A DNA stretch of 64,000 nt from an uncultured bacterium (GTDB lineage Bacteria > Patescibacteriota > Saccharimonadia > Saccharimonadales > Saccharimonadaceae). The position numbers and the translations under genes were made by a program. The notes under the pieces were generated by a model. That model was not told the DNA's origin, did not search any database, and saw nothing but the letters and a program-made list of their open reading frames with translations. Location: contig CALMFC010000014.1 of the NCBI GenBank assembly GCA_937863415.1, positions 124,001 to 188,000 of the forward strand, in the 5' to 3' direction. Shown in pieces: positions 41,188-50,999 of this stretch (position 1 is the stretch's first letter; each line of letters begins with the position of its first letter).

Positions 41188-42477
41188 ATGAAGACATCTG
41201 TAAAAAATATATCCGACACATTGGTCGAATTGACTATTACGCTTGACGCCGAGCAATTAGCAATCGCCGCAAAAGTAGCAACAACTAAACTAGCTAAGGA
41301 CGTTAAGGTCCCTGGGTTTCGCAAAGGCAAGGTACCTGCATCTGTCGCGTCAAAAAATATTGACCCTAAGGCCCTGGAAGAGCAGACGATGGACGATGCA
41401 ATTAGTAAGGCCGTTGCTGAAGCTTTTACCGAGCAAGCTATTCAAGTACTAGACCGCCCAGCAGTTGAAGTAAAGAAATACGTTCCTGGTGAAACACTGG
41501 AATTTACCGCTGAAGCCGAGGTATTGCCTAAAATCAAGCTGGGAAACTACAAGAAACTAAAAGCCGAGAAGATAAAAGTTGCGATCGACGCCAAAGACAT
41601 TGACGAAACGATTGAGCGAATGCGCCATGGCTTTGCTGAGCACAAAGACGTAAAGCGAGCCGCCAAAGACGGTGATGAAACTGTTATCGACTTTGTCGGT
41701 AAGCGCGATGGTGTGGCCTTTGACGGTGGTACCGCAACCGACTACGGACTTACACTCGGGTCTAACCAGTTCATTCCTGGATTTGAAGAAGCGATCGTGG
41801 GCCACAAACCAGGCGAGACTTTCGATATTGAACTGACTTTTCCTAAGGACTACCACGCAGCAGACCTTAAGGGCGCCAAGGTAACCTTTACGACTACACT
41901 TAAATCTATCAAAGAAGCTAAACTGCCAGCTCTTGACGATAAATTTGCCGCTAAGTCCGGACCATTTAAAACGATGACTGAATTAAAAGCTGATATTAAG
42001 CGTGAATTACTAGCTCAAAAAGAGCGTGAAGCCACCGAAAAACTAAAAGACAACCTTGTCCAGCAATTAGTTGTGGCTAGCGACATACCTGTACCCGAGA
42101 TATTAGTTAAAGATCAGATGCAGTCGATAGAGCGGGATTTTATGCAAAATCTAGCATATCAAGGTATGAATATCGAACAGTACCTTGAGACAAAAGGTTT
42201 TGCTGATAAAGAATCTTGGCTAGATACCGAAGTACGAGACGCAGCGGTTAATCGAGTAAAGGCAGGACTTGTTCTTGCAGAACTAAGCAAGGTTGAGAAA
42301 ATATCGGCTACCGCCGACGAACTTGCATCTCACATAGACCTATATCGCACACAGTATGCAACTAATCCAGAGGCTTTGAAGCAGTTTGAGCTGCCTGAAG
42401 TTCAGCGTGACATTGCTAATCGTTTGTTAACTGAAAAGACAGTTGATCTGCTAGTTAAGCTTAATTTAGGGAGTTAG
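41188..42477 (+). CDS. tig: Trigger factor, ribosome-associated chaperone
   Basis: It binds L23 at the peptide exit and assists folding of nascent chains. The N-terminal ribosome-binding loop VPGFRKGKVP (residues ~45-54) is intact. The FKBP-like prolyl isomerase domain (about 155-240; GDETVIDFVGKRDG, FIPGFEEAIVGHKPGE) and the helical C-terminal chaperone arms follow. Length 429 is normal. It starts a cluster tig - hypothetical - clpP, like the tig-clpP-clpX cluster elsewhere. Confidence 0.95.
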   Translation: MKTSVKNISDTLVELTITLDAEQLAIAAKVATTKLAKDVKVPGFRKGKVPASVASKNIDPKALEEQTMDDAISKAVAEAFTEQAIQVLDRPAVEVKKYVPGETLEFTAEAEVLPKIKLGNYKKLKAEKIKVAIDAKDIDETIERMRHGFAEHKDVKRAAKDGDETVIDFVGKRDGVAFDGGTATDYGLTLGSNQFIPGFEEAIVGHKPGETFDIELTFPKDYHAADLKGAKVTFTTTLKSIKEAKLPALDDKFAAKSGPFKTMTELKADIKRELLAQKEREATEKLKDNLVQQLVVASDIPVPEILVKDQMQSIERDFMQNLAYQGMNIEQYLETKGFADKESWLDTEVRDAAVNRVKAGLVLAELSKVEKISATADELASHIDLYRTQYATNPEALKQFELPEVQRDIANRLLTEKTVDLLVKLNLGS

Positions 42478-42481
42478 ATAG

Positions 42482-42853
42482 ATGCCTGAAAAACCGACTC
42501 AACTCATTGAACGCGAATCTGTTGCGCAGAAGTACGAGACCATGCACATTAACGCCCCCTATAGGGCGGCCGAGTTTGATAATGAAACGCTTGAAGCTAT
42601 CATAGACGGCAAAGGTTTTTTGTTCATTTCGAATAGCGAGGTGAATGGCGAGGGCGACAAAAAGCGACAAGTATATAACAAGCAGCTACTAGAATATGTG
42701 ATTGACGGTGCTCTAAACTATTCAATATCTTTCGATGAATCAACGAGCATGATTACTGCATCGGTTTGTGATTCAGATAAGTCAACAAACATCGTGTACG
42801 AAGGGCGATTGTACTCGGAAGCAATAGCAGCGATCGAAGCGGCTGGATTCTAG
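42482..42853 (+). CDS. Hypothetical protein between tig and clpP
   Basis: No family recognised. This 123-residue soluble protein seems alpha/beta (GKGFLFISNSEV, ALNYSISFDESTSMITASVC). It starts 4 nt after the tig stop, with a GGGAG ribosome binding site inside the end of tig, so it is co-transcribed with tig. Its place between trigger factor and clpP suggests, but does not show, a link to protein quality control. Confidence 0.7.
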   Translation: MPEKPTQLIERESVAQKYETMHINAPYRAAEFDNETLEAIIDGKGFLFISNSEVNGEGDKKRQVYNKQLLEYVIDGALNYSISFDESTSMITASVCDSDKSTNIVYEGRLYSEAIAAIEAAGF

Positions 42854-42862
42854 AATCGCCGC

Positions 42863-42889
42863 CTAGCACTCACTTGCAACGAGTGCTAG
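42863..42889 (+). promoter_or_regulatory. CIRCE-type operator upstream of clpP
   Basis: CTAGCACTC (42863-42871), 9-nt spacer, GAGTGCTAG (42881-42889): CIRCE with the outermost pair changed from T-A to C-G on both sides, so symmetry is kept. Confidence 0.92.
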
Positions 42890-42902
42890 GTTTATATATA
42901 CT
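42874..42902 (+). promoter_or_regulatory. clpP promoter embedded in CIRCE (leaderless)
   Basis: TTGCAA (42874-42879) lies inside the CIRCE spacer, 17 nt, then TATACT (42897-42902), ending 6 nt before the clpP ATG. HrcA bound to CIRCE would cover the -35 box. Confidence 0.85.
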
Positions 42903-42908
42903 AGAATT

Positions 42909-43505
42909 ATGACTAAGCCATCAAATTATCTAGTTCCAACGGTAATTGAACGATCACCTGATGGTGAGCGTGCATTTGATATCTATTCACGGTTACTTAA
43001 AGAACGAATTGTGTTCTTGGGCGAAGATGTTAATGAACACACAGCCAATATCGTAATTGCTCAATTAATACATCTAGCTTACGAAGATCCTAAAAAAGAC
43101 ATCAAACTATACATAAACAGCCCTGGTGGTAGCGTGTATGATGGTTTGGCGATTTATGACACGATTCAATATATTTCGCCTGACGTTCAAACAATCGGCA
43201 TCGGATTACAGGCAAGTATGGGGGCATTCTTGCTATCTAGTGGCGCCAAAGGCAAGCGATATGTTTTGCCAAGTAGCCGTATTATGATCCACCAGCCATC
43301 TAGTGGTACTCAGGGTAAGATTACGGATCAAGAGATTACATTGAAGGAAGGAATCTTCCTAAAACGACGCTTGAACGAAATTTTAGCCAAAAATACCGGT
43401 CAGCCGTTATCTAAAATCGAGAAGGACGCTGATCGCGACTTTTGGATGAGTGGCGACGAAGCCGTTAAATATGGCCTAATTGACGAAGTTATCAAAAAAG
43501 CCTAA
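42909..43505 (+). CDS. clpP: ATP-dependent Clp protease proteolytic subunit
   Basis: ClpP is the serine peptidase that degrades proteins fed by ClpC. The triad is Ser103 in [11 protein letters not shown], His128 in RIMIHQP and Asp177 in ADRDFWMS. The N-terminal loop and the oligomer handle region ([20 protein letters not shown]) are present; 198 residues is normal. It is the third gene after tig but has its own heat-shock promoter. ClpC, its partner, has the same operator 21 kb away. Confidence 0.97.
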   Translation: MTKPSNYLVPTVIERSPDGERAFDIYSRLLKERIVFLGEDVNEHTANIVIAQLIHLAYEDPKKDIKLYINSPGGSVYDGLAIYDTIQYISPDVQTIGIGLQASMGAFLLSSGAKGKRYVLPSSRIMIHQPSSGTQGKITDQEITLKEGIFLKRRLNEILAKNTGQPLSKIEKDADRDFWMSGDEAVKYGLIDEVIKKA

Positions 43506-43533
43506 TTGTACGATATTATCATCTAAATAGTGC

Positions 43534-43562
43534 TTGACTATTCATTTAGAATCCCGCACAAT
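43534..43562 (+). promoter_or_regulatory. rpoBC promoter
   Basis: TTGACT (43534-43539), 17 nt, CACAAT (43557-43562). Expected start near 43569, leaving a ~160-nt leader. Confidence 0.7.
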
Positions 43563-43638
43563 AGGTAACAAGAAGTAGTGTAGCATGGTTACTTGTGTCT
43601 TTTTGTTTGTTGGCAGCGAACGGATGACGACCACTGTT

Positions 43639-43693
43639 AAGGGAATCTTCGACGCCAAGAGCCCTTTTGTTTAGGTTGGCCGATCTAAACAAA
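43639..43693 (+). promoter_or_regulatory. Two adjoining hairpins in the rpoB leader (possible attenuator)
   Basis: Hairpin 1 (43639-43666): AAGGG/CCCTT with inner TCTT/AAGA, followed by TTGTTT. Hairpin 2 (43666-43693): TTTGTTTAG/CTAAACAAA, 9 bp, loop with GGCC. The two share the T-rich segment, so they may exclude each other. The AAGGAG ribosome binding site follows at 43715-43720. Confidence 0.6.
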
Positions 43694-43731
43694 CCAAATA
43701 CAATTTATTATACCAAGGAGTTGCATCACCT

Positions 43732-46700
43732 ATGGCAAAAACTAAACCTAGCAGCGCTAAGCGAGTGTTCTTTACTGAGGACGACACAGCGCTATCACTA
43801 CCAAACTTAATAGCACATCAAAAGGACAGCTGGCGTGATTTTGTTGAAACGGGATTAGGCGAAATATTCGCTGAGCTGAATCCAATTGATGACTATACCG
43901 GTCAAAAATTAGCTTTAAGGTTCAAAGAATACAAATTCGATGACCCAAAAACTACCGAGACTTTTGCAAAAGAAAACAACCTTACTTTCGACGCACCCCT
44001 ACACGCTAACGTAGAACTCACTAATAAAGTAACTGGCGAAGTCAAAGAAAGTGAAATTTATCTAGGTGATTACCCATGGATGACTGACCGCGGTACGTTT
44101 ATCGTAAATGGTACCGAGCGTGTGGTTGTCTCGCAGTTGATTCGTAGTGCCGGCGTGTTCTTTACTGCTGATAAACTAGCAACTCGCAATACCTATGGTG
44201 CTAAATTGATTCCAGGCCGTGGTGCATGGTTAGAATTCGAAACTGCCAGCAACGGTGCGATTTATGTCAAAATCGACCGACGTCGTAAACTGCCAATTAC
44301 GACTTTATTCCGCGCACTTGGGCACAGTAAAACGTCTGAAATCAAATCACTATTTGCTGATGTTGACACCGGCGAAGTTAAATATATTGATGCAACACTT
44401 GAAAAAGACCCGTCTCGCGGCTCAAACGAAGCTTTGATTGAGGTTTATCGCCGTCTTCGCCCAGGAGATCTAGCGACAGTCGATAATGCTCGCACCATGA
44501 TTGAACGAATGTTCTTTGACTTTAAACGATTTGACTATAGTCGCGTAGGTCGTTACAAATTAAACCAACGACTTGGACTGGATTTGCCAAACACTACAGA
44601 AAATCGCGTCTTCCAAATTTCTGATTTAATTGCGATTGTCCGCGAGATTATTCGCTTGAACAATACTCAAGATTTGCCAGATGATATCGATGCGCTTTCA
44701 AACCGCCGAGTTAAATTAGTTGGCGAATTAGTTGCTCGTCAGTTCCGTGTCGGTATGCTTCGTATGCAACGTAATGCTATGGATCGTATGTCAATGTCCG
44801 AGATTGAGACTGTTACGCCAGGACAGTTGATTAACGCTCGTCCAGTTGTCGCTGCAGTGCGAGAATTCTTTGCCAGTTCACAGCTTTCACAGTTGATGGA
44901 TGAGGTAAACCCACTAGCTGAGCTTTCACACAAACGTCGCCTAAGCTCAATGGGGCCGGGTGGACTGTCACGCGAACGTGCTGGTTTTGACGTTCGTGAT
45001 GCTCATCCTACTCATTACGGTCGCCTTTGCGTGGTAGAGACACCAGAGGGCGCCAACATCGGGTTGGTACTTAACCTTGCGACATACGCACGTGTTAATG
45101 AATACGGCTTTATTGAGACACCTTACCTAAAGGTTGTTAAAGGTAAAGTAACTGATGAAATCGTTTACCTTGATGCTTCGCACGAAATAAACGAAGTGAT
45201 TGCTGATGCAAGCGTCAAGATCAATCCAGATGGAACGTTCGCCGATGAGCGTGTTAGCGCTAGGAATGGTTTGCTTCCAGAGCAGGTTGATGCAACGGAC
45301 GTTACCTATGTTGACGCCGCACACAAACAGATTTTAGGAACATCGGCTGCCTTAATTCCATTTATTGAGAAAAACCGTGTTGACCGTTCGCTTACAGGTT
45401 CAGCCATGCAGAAGCAAGCTGTACCATTACTTCGCCCACAGTCTCCGACTGTTGGAACTGGTATTGAAGCAGAACTAGCCAAAAACACTAGTCAATTGGT
45501 CGTTGCAAGTGGTGATGGGGAAGTTGTTCGAGCAGATGGCGACGAAGTGCATGTTAAGTACAAAGATGGCGTTAAAGTTTACGAAGTAATTCACTTTGCA
45601 AAAAGTAACGACGATCGTTCAATTAATCAAAAAGTACGTGTTATAAGAGGTCAGAAGGTTAAAAAGGGCGACATCTTAATCGAGGGAGCTTCGATTGCCG
45701 AAGGTGAATTAGCACTCGGTAGCGATCTAACTGTAGCCTTCATGCCATGGGGTGGCTACAACATGGATGATGCAATCGTGCTTTCGAGCCGCGTTGTTCA
45801 AGACGACACATTGACTAGCATTAATATCAAGGATTTCACGGTTGAAGTCCGTGAAACTAAACTAGGCAACGAAATTGTGACACGTGATATTCCAAACGTT
45901 AGCGAAGAATCTCTACGTCACCTAGATGAAGATGGTATTGTCCAACTAGGCTCAGAAGTTAAATCTGGTGATGTCTTGGTAGGCAAGATTACGCCAAAAG
46001 GCGAACAAGAACTTTCAAGCGAAGAACGATTACTACGCGCAATCTTTGGCGAAAAAGCCAAAGACGTACGCGATACTTCACTACGTATGAACAATGCCGG
46101 TGGCGGTAAAGTCGTTGGCGTTAAGATCTTTAGCCGTGAGAACGGCCACGAACTAAAGGCTGGTGTGATTATGCAAATCCAGATTTTCGTAGCACAGTTC
46201 CGTAAGATTTCAGTTGGAGATAAGCTAGCTGGACGTCACGGTAATAAGGGTGTTGTTGCCCGTATTCTGCCAATCGAGGATATGCCATTCATGGAAGATG
46301 GTACTCCAATCGATGTAGTGCTTAACCCACTGGGTGTGCCAAGCCGTATGAATATAGGACAGTTGTTTGAAACTCATCTTGGTATGGCCGCGCGAGCTCT
46401 TGGCTATAAAGTTGCGACCCCTCCATTTAATGGTGTTAAAAACGAAACTATCAGTGATGAGCTAGAAAAAGCTGGCTTTGCACGGGATGGCAAATTTCAA
46501 TTATTTGACGGTCGTGACGGCAGCGCCTTTGAAGAACGAACTACAGTCGGTGTGATGCACATGATTAAACTGCACCACATGGTTAGCGACAAGATTCATG
46601 CTCGATCTACCGGTCCATACACAATGGTGACTCAACAGCCACTTGGTGGTAAAGCCCAAAACGGTGGTCAAAGGTTCGGAGAAATGGAAGTCTGGGCACT

Positions 46701-47100
46701 AGAGGCTTACGGTGCTGCGTCAACTCTACAGGAAATGATTACGATCAAATCCGACGATGTCTACGGACGCGCTAAGGCTTATGAGTCAATCATCAAGAAT
46801 GAACCAATTGTTGGTCCGAAATTACCAGAATCGTTTAACGTCCTAGTTAAGGAGCTTCAGGGACTTGGTCTAAGAATCGACTTACTGGATGAGTCTGAAG
46901 ACGCCATTATCGATGCTGAACATGTTATTAGCAGTGTAATAAACGGTGAACCTGTTTCATCCAAATCAATTGACCTAGACGATGATGACATCGAGATTCT
47001 GGACGAAGCTGACGACTTGGGTGATTTGGGCGATGGTGTGACTATTCAAGATATTGATGAAATAGAGAATTCGCTAACTAGTGAAAAGGAGGAGGCGTAA
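43732..47100 (+). CDS. rpoB: DNA-directed RNA polymerase subunit beta
   Basis: The beta subunit forms one pincer of RNA polymerase and part of the active site. Length is 1122 residues, within the short end of the family; the acidic C-terminus is followed by KEEA. The rifampicin region reads SQLSQLMDEVNPLAELSHKR then RLSSMGPGG: the positions of E. coli D516, H526 and S531 are kept, F514 is Leu. HPTHYGRLCVVETPEG and GDKLAGRHGNKGVV are the universal motifs. rpoC follows after 1 nt. rplJ/rplL are not upstream, unlike most bacteria. Confidence 0.98.
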   Translation: MAKTKPSSAKRVFFTEDDTALSLPNLIAHQKDSWRDFVETGLGEIFAELNPIDDYTGQKLALRFKEYKFDDPKTTETFAKENNLTFDAPLHANVELTNKVTGEVKESEIYLGDYPWMTDRGTFIVNGTERVVVSQLIRSAGVFFTADKLATRNTYGAKLIPGRGAWLEFETASNGAIYVKIDRRRKLPITTLFRALGHSKTSEIKSLFADVDTGEVKYIDATLEKDPSRGSNEALIEVYRRLRPGDLATVDNARTMIERMFFDFKRFDYSRVGRYKLNQRLGLDLPNTTENRVFQISDLIAIVREIIRLNNTQDLPDDIDALSNRRVKLVGELVARQFRVGMLRMQRNAMDRMSMSEIETVTPGQLINARPVVAAVREFFASSQLSQLMDEVNPLAELSHKRRLSSMGPGGLSRERAGFDVRDAHPTHYGRLCVVETPEGANIGLVLNLATYARVNEYGFIETPYLKVVKGKVTDEIVYLDASHEINEVIADASVKINPDGTFADERVSARNGLLPEQVDATDVTYVDAAHKQILGTSAALIPFIEKNRVDRSLTGSAMQKQAVPLLRPQSPTVGTGIEAELAKNTSQLVVASGDGEVVRADGDEVHVKYKDGVKVYEVIHFAKSNDDRSINQKVRVIRGQKVKKGDILIEGASIAEGELALGSDLTVAFMPWGGYNMDDAIVLSSRVVQDDTLTSINIKDFTVEVRETKLGNEIVTRDIPNVSEESLRHLDEDGIVQLGSEVKSGDVLVGKITPKGEQELSSEERLLRAIFGEKAKDVRDTSLRMNNAGGGKVVGVKIFSRENGHELKAGVIMQIQIFVAQFRKISVGDKLAGRHGNKGVVARILPIEDMPFMEDGTPIDVVLNPLGVPSRMNIGQLFETHLGMAARALGYKVATPPFNGVKNETISDELEKAGFARDGKFQLFDGRDGSAFEERTTVGVMHMIKLHHMVSDKIHARSTGPYTMVTQQPLGGKAQNGGQRFGEMEVWALEAYGAASTLQEMITIKSDDVYGRAKAYESIIKNEPIVGPKLPESFNVLVKELQGLGLRIDLLDESEDAIIDAEHVISSVINGEPVSSKSIDLDDDDIEILDEADDLGDLGDGVTIQDIDEIENSLTSEKEEA

Positions 47101-47101
47101 T

Positions 47102-50100
47102 ATGTCGCGTGTAATTGCAGGAAGCGGAATTGCTGATTTTGATGCAGTACGTCTATCCGTAGCTAGCCCCGAAGACATCCTTAAGTGGAGTCACGGTGAG
47201 GTTACTAAACCAGAAACAATTAACTATCGAACTCAAAAACCTGAGCGAGACGGTTTGTTTTGTGAGCGTATCTTTGGCCCAGTCAAAGATATTAATCCGC
47301 ACGACAACAAACTAAAGGGCGTTCGTTCACGCGAAGCAGCCGTCGACAAAAATGGCGATTTAGTAACAAAGTCAATCGTTCGTCGCGAACGCATGGCACA
47401 CATTACGTTGGCTGCTCCTGTTGCGCACATTTGGTTTATGCGTGGTACTCCTAGCGCCATGTCGCTATTACTTGGTATTACAGTTCGTAATCTCGAGCGC
47501 ATTGCTTACTTTGCAACATACGTAATATTAAAAGCTGACGAAGAGAAGCGCGATCAGATGCTAGCTGACCTAGAAGCTGAAACAGAAGCTGGTCAAGTTG
47601 CCATTAAAATCCGCTACGAGCGCGAAGCAGAGGCAGAAGGTGTAGATGTTAAGGCGCTTGCCCAAGCTCAATCGACTGAAATCGAAGAATTAACCGAGAA
47701 TTATAACGTTAAAAAAGCACAACTAGAGGGCCTAGTTAAGGGTGCGTTAATTAACGAAGTTGATTTCCGTAATTTACCAGAAGAATATGAAGAATTAGTT
47801 GAAGTTGGCATGGGTGGAACTGCCCTTAAGGCGCTGCTTGATGAGATTAATCTGTCTGAACTAATCGCTAAATTAACCGAAGAGGTTGAAATAGCTAAGG
47901 GTCAACGCGAGAAGAAGCTTCTGAAGCGTTTGAAAGTTCTAGAAGGAATGCACGCTGCAGGTATCAAACCTAGTAGCTTGGCATTAACAGTTTTACCGGT
48001 TATCCCACCAGATCTTCGCCCAATGGTGCAGTTAACAGGCGGCCGTTTTGCAACTTCGGATCTAAATGATTTGTATCGCCGTGTTATTAACCGTAATAAC
48101 CGTCTTAAGAAACTAATTGATCTAAATGCACCCGAAGTGATTCGTCGCAATGAAATGCGTATGCTTCAAGAAGCTGTTGATGCGTTGATTGATAACTCAG
48201 CTGCTCGTGGTGGCCGTGCGGTTAACGCAACCGGTGGAAGACGTCGACTTAAGTCAATTTCTGACATGTTAAAGGGTAAACAGGGCCGTTTCCGCCAAAA
48301 CCTACTTGGTAAACGTGTTGATTACTCAGGACGTTCAGTAATTGTGGTTGGTCCAAAACTGAAAATTAACGAGTGTGGACTGCCAAAACAAATGGCAATT
48401 GAACTGTTCAAACCCTTTGTTATTAGTTGGTTGATTCGAAATGAGCACGCTCACAACATCCGATCGGCAACTCGCTTAATTGAAGCGGGTGAGGCGATTG
48501 TTTGGGACGCGCTAGATGCAGTAATCGAAGGTAAATATGTGCTGCTTAACCGTGCGCCTTCACTTCACCGTTTGTCGATTCAGGCTTTCCAACCAGTACT
48601 TGTTGAGGGTAAGGCAATTCACTTGCACCCACTTGTAGCTACCGGCTTTAACGCTGACTATGATGGTGACCAGATGGCAGTTCATTTGCCACTTTCAGAC
48701 GATGCACAGCGTGAAGCTCGTGAGTTAATGACAGCTACAAATAACTTGCTGAAACCAGCTGACGGTTCGCCAGTACTAAGTATTGGACAGGACGTGGTGC
48801 TTGGTAACTATTACTTGACATACGAAAAGCCAAGTGCTCAGACCAAGGAAATCAAATCGTATAGCTCCGTTTATGAAGCTGAGATGGCGTACGATGACGG
48901 AAAATTGCAACTACAAAGCCCAATTCGAGTCTTCACCAAGGGTGAAATTCGTGAAACAACTTTGGGCCGAGTATTCTTTAACGAGATTCTACCAGAAGAT
49001 TTCCCTTACGATAATTCAGTTCAAGGTAAGAAACAGCTCAAAAAAGTACTGGCCAAGATTTTCGATCGTTACGACGCTGAAACCACAGCTCAGACCGCTG
49101 ATAGAATGAAAGGTTTAGCCTTTAGATTTGCAACTGTGGCGGCTGTTTCGACCGGTAAAGACGATTATCTTCACTTTAAAGAAATTGCTGAATTCGTTGA
49201 CGAAGGTGACGAACGAACAACTTTGATTGCAGAACAGTTTGACCAAGGTTTAATTACCGAGGAAGAGCGTTATAATTTGACGGTTTCCGCATGGCGATCA
49301 GTCGACCGCAACGTAACGGAATTCTTGCAAAGTCAGTTAGCACACATGGATACCAGTATTAGCGTCATGGTTAACTCTGGCGCACGTGGTGACATTAGTA
49401 ACGTAAAGCTGGCTAGCGCCATGGTTGGTATCATGGTTGATGCAACTAACCGTGAAATCGAACTTCCTATACGTTCTAACTATAAAGACGGTCTAAGTTC
49501 GCTAGAACAGTTCGTGGCCACTCGTGGTGCACGTAAGGGTCTGATTGATACAGCGCTTAAAACTGCCGATTCGGGTTACCTAACGCGTCGTCTAGTAGAT
49601 GTATCACAAGATGTATTTACCGTAGAAGACACCGAAGGTGACGATGAAGGCTTTGCAATTCTTAGAAGTGAATCAGAACTAACAATGATCGACTTTAGCA
49701 ACCGCCTAAACGGTCGCTTTACTGCCGAAGAAGTCCCAGGTCACATTGGCAAGGATGAGCTAATTACCCGTGCTGTGGCTGATGCGATCGAAGCTGATCC
49801 AAAAATTGATAGCGTACTGATTCAATCAGTTCTATCAACCAAGAATCTTCGTGGAATTCCGCGCAAGAGCTATGGTATCGATATGGCCTCAGGTAAATTA
49901 GTAAACACTGCTCAACCAGTCGGTGTTATCGCTGCTCAATCGGTCGGTGAGCCAGGTACTCAGTTGACACTTAAAACTTTCCACGCTGGTGGTGTAGCTG
50001 GTGGTGACATTACGCAGGGTCTACCAAGGGTTGAGGAGTTGTTTGAGGCGCGTTCGCCAAAGGGCCAAGCCTATATGACTGAACTGTCTGGCATAGTCGA

Positions 50101-50941
50101 CGTTTGGGAGGATGGCAAAAAATATGTTATCCAAGTTACGCCAGATGCTGGACACGTTGAGCGAATCAAGCTCGGTGGCCGTACAGTAACTGTAAAACCA
50201 GGCAGCAGTGTCAAAGTTGGCGATGTGCTTGCGACTGGTGAAAGCGAGTCTAAGCCACTCGTAGCACCATTTGACGGAGTTGTTGAGGTTGCCGAAGACA
50301 CGTTAGTTATCGCAGCTAACGCTAGTTCACCTGTTAAATACGAAGTCCCAGGCAACACTCAAATTGTAGTTAAGGCTGGCGATAAGGTAGAAGCAGGCGA
50401 TAGATTAACTGTTGGTTCACTAAATCTTCACGATTTGATGCAGTATAAGGGTAGTGAAGCTACTCAACGCTACATCATCAACGAAGTACTACGCATCTAC
50501 GCTGCACAGGGTCAGGACGTTGCCGATAAGCACCTCGAGATAATCGTGCGACAAATGTTTAGTCGAGTTCAGATTGAGGATCCAGGTGATAGTACCTTCG
50601 TAACTGGCGATATCGTCAGCAAAGCATCAGTTGTCGAGGCTAACGCCATTCTAGCTGAGGCCAAGAAGGACTTGATAAGCTATACCCAGTTGCTACTTGG
50701 TATTACCAAGGTATCAATCTGGTCAGATAGCTTCCTATCGGCCGCATCGTTCCAAGACACAACCCGTGTTCTGATTAACGCTGCAGTTAGTGGGCGCATC
50801 GATCGTCTACATGGTCTAAAAGAGAATGTAATTATCGGACGCAAGATTCCTGTTGGAACTGGCGCTGAAGGTTACGAACCCGAAGACCCGGGCGACGATA
50901 TCGAAAGCGAAATCGCCGAAGACCTCGAACTAGCTGCTTAG
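47102..50941 (+). CDS. rpoC: DNA-directed RNA polymerase subunit beta', lacking both zinc-binding sites
   Basis: The catalytic subunit of RNA polymerase. The active-site motif is near residue 516 as NADYDGDQMA (Tyr where Phe is usual); trigger-loop and bridge-helix regions (GEPGTQLTLKTFHAGG) are intact. The N-terminal zinc ribbon, four cysteines between GPVKD and VRRERM in other bacteria, is here INPHDNKLKGVRSREAA (residues ~64-80) with none. The second site is also cysteine-free: VEDTEGDDEG near 838 and LSTKNLRGIPRKSYG near 912. Only two cysteines remain, both elsewhere. I start at the ATG at 47102, preceded by AAAAGGAGGAGG within the rpoB end. Length 1279. Confidence 0.97.
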   Translation: MSRVIAGSGIADFDAVRLSVASPEDILKWSHGEVTKPETINYRTQKPERDGLFCERIFGPVKDINPHDNKLKGVRSREAAVDKNGDLVTKSIVRRERMAHITLAAPVAHIWFMRGTPSAMSLLLGITVRNLERIAYFATYVILKADEEKRDQMLADLEAETEAGQVAIKIRYEREAEAEGVDVKALAQAQSTEIEELTENYNVKKAQLEGLVKGALINEVDFRNLPEEYEELVEVGMGGTALKALLDEINLSELIAKLTEEVEIAKGQREKKLLKRLKVLEGMHAAGIKPSSLALTVLPVIPPDLRPMVQLTGGRFATSDLNDLYRRVINRNNRLKKLIDLNAPEVIRRNEMRMLQEAVDALIDNSAARGGRAVNATGGRRRLKSISDMLKGKQGRFRQNLLGKRVDYSGRSVIVVGPKLKINECGLPKQMAIELFKPFVISWLIRNEHAHNIRSATRLIEAGEAIVWDALDAVIEGKYVLLNRAPSLHRLSIQAFQPVLVEGKAIHLHPLVATGFNADYDGDQMAVHLPLSDDAQREARELMTATNNLLKPADGSPVLSIGQDVVLGNYYLTYEKPSAQTKEIKSYSSVYEAEMAYDDGKLQLQSPIRVFTKGEIRETTLGRVFFNEILPEDFPYDNSVQGKKQLKKVLAKIFDRYDAETTAQTADRMKGLAFRFATVAAVSTGKDDYLHFKEIAEFVDEGDERTTLIAEQFDQGLITEEERYNLTVSAWRSVDRNVTEFLQSQLAHMDTSISVMVNSGARGDISNVKLASAMVGIMVDATNREIELPIRSNYKDGLSSLEQFVATRGARKGLIDTALKTADSGYLTRRLVDVSQDVFTVEDTEGDDEGFAILRSESELTMIDFSNRLNGRFTAEEVPGHIGKDELITRAVADAIEADPKIDSVLIQSVLSTKNLRGIPRKSYGIDMASGKLVNTAQPVGVIAAQSVGEPGTQLTLKTFHAGGVAGGDITQGLPRVEELFEARSPKGQAYMTELSGIVDVWEDGKKYVIQVTPDAGHVERIKLGGRTVTVKPGSSVKVGDVLATGESESKPLVAPFDGVVEVAEDTLVIAANASSPVKYEVPGNTQIVVKAGDKVEAGDRLTVGSLNLHDLMQYKGSEATQRYIINEVLRIYAAQGQDVADKHLEIIVRQMFSRVQIEDPGDSTFVTGDIVSKASVVEANAILAEAKKDLISYTQLLLGITKVSIWSDSFLSAASFQDTTRVLINAAVSGRIDRLHGLKENVIIGRKIPVGTGAEGYEPEDPGDDIESEIAEDLELAA

Positions 50942-50962
50942 CTAAGGACGCGATCCTACAAC

Positions 50963-50999
50963 CAACCTACCGGTCTCGACTAGTAGGTTGATTTGTTTG
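50963..50999 (+). terminator. rpoBC terminator
   Basis: CAACCTAC (50963-50970) pairs with GTAGGTTG (50983-50990) around a 12-nt loop, followed by ATTTGTTTG. Its 3' arm overlaps the -35 box of the next promoter. Confidence 0.8.

Noticed and set aside
41015-41330. Three minus-strand frames with LLAIGYW repeats
   Set aside because: They are translations of the AATAGCC heptamer array in three frames.
47081-47101. GTG start of rpoC inside rpoB
   Set aside because: It would encode the ribosome binding site as protein; ATG 47102 has ideal spacing.
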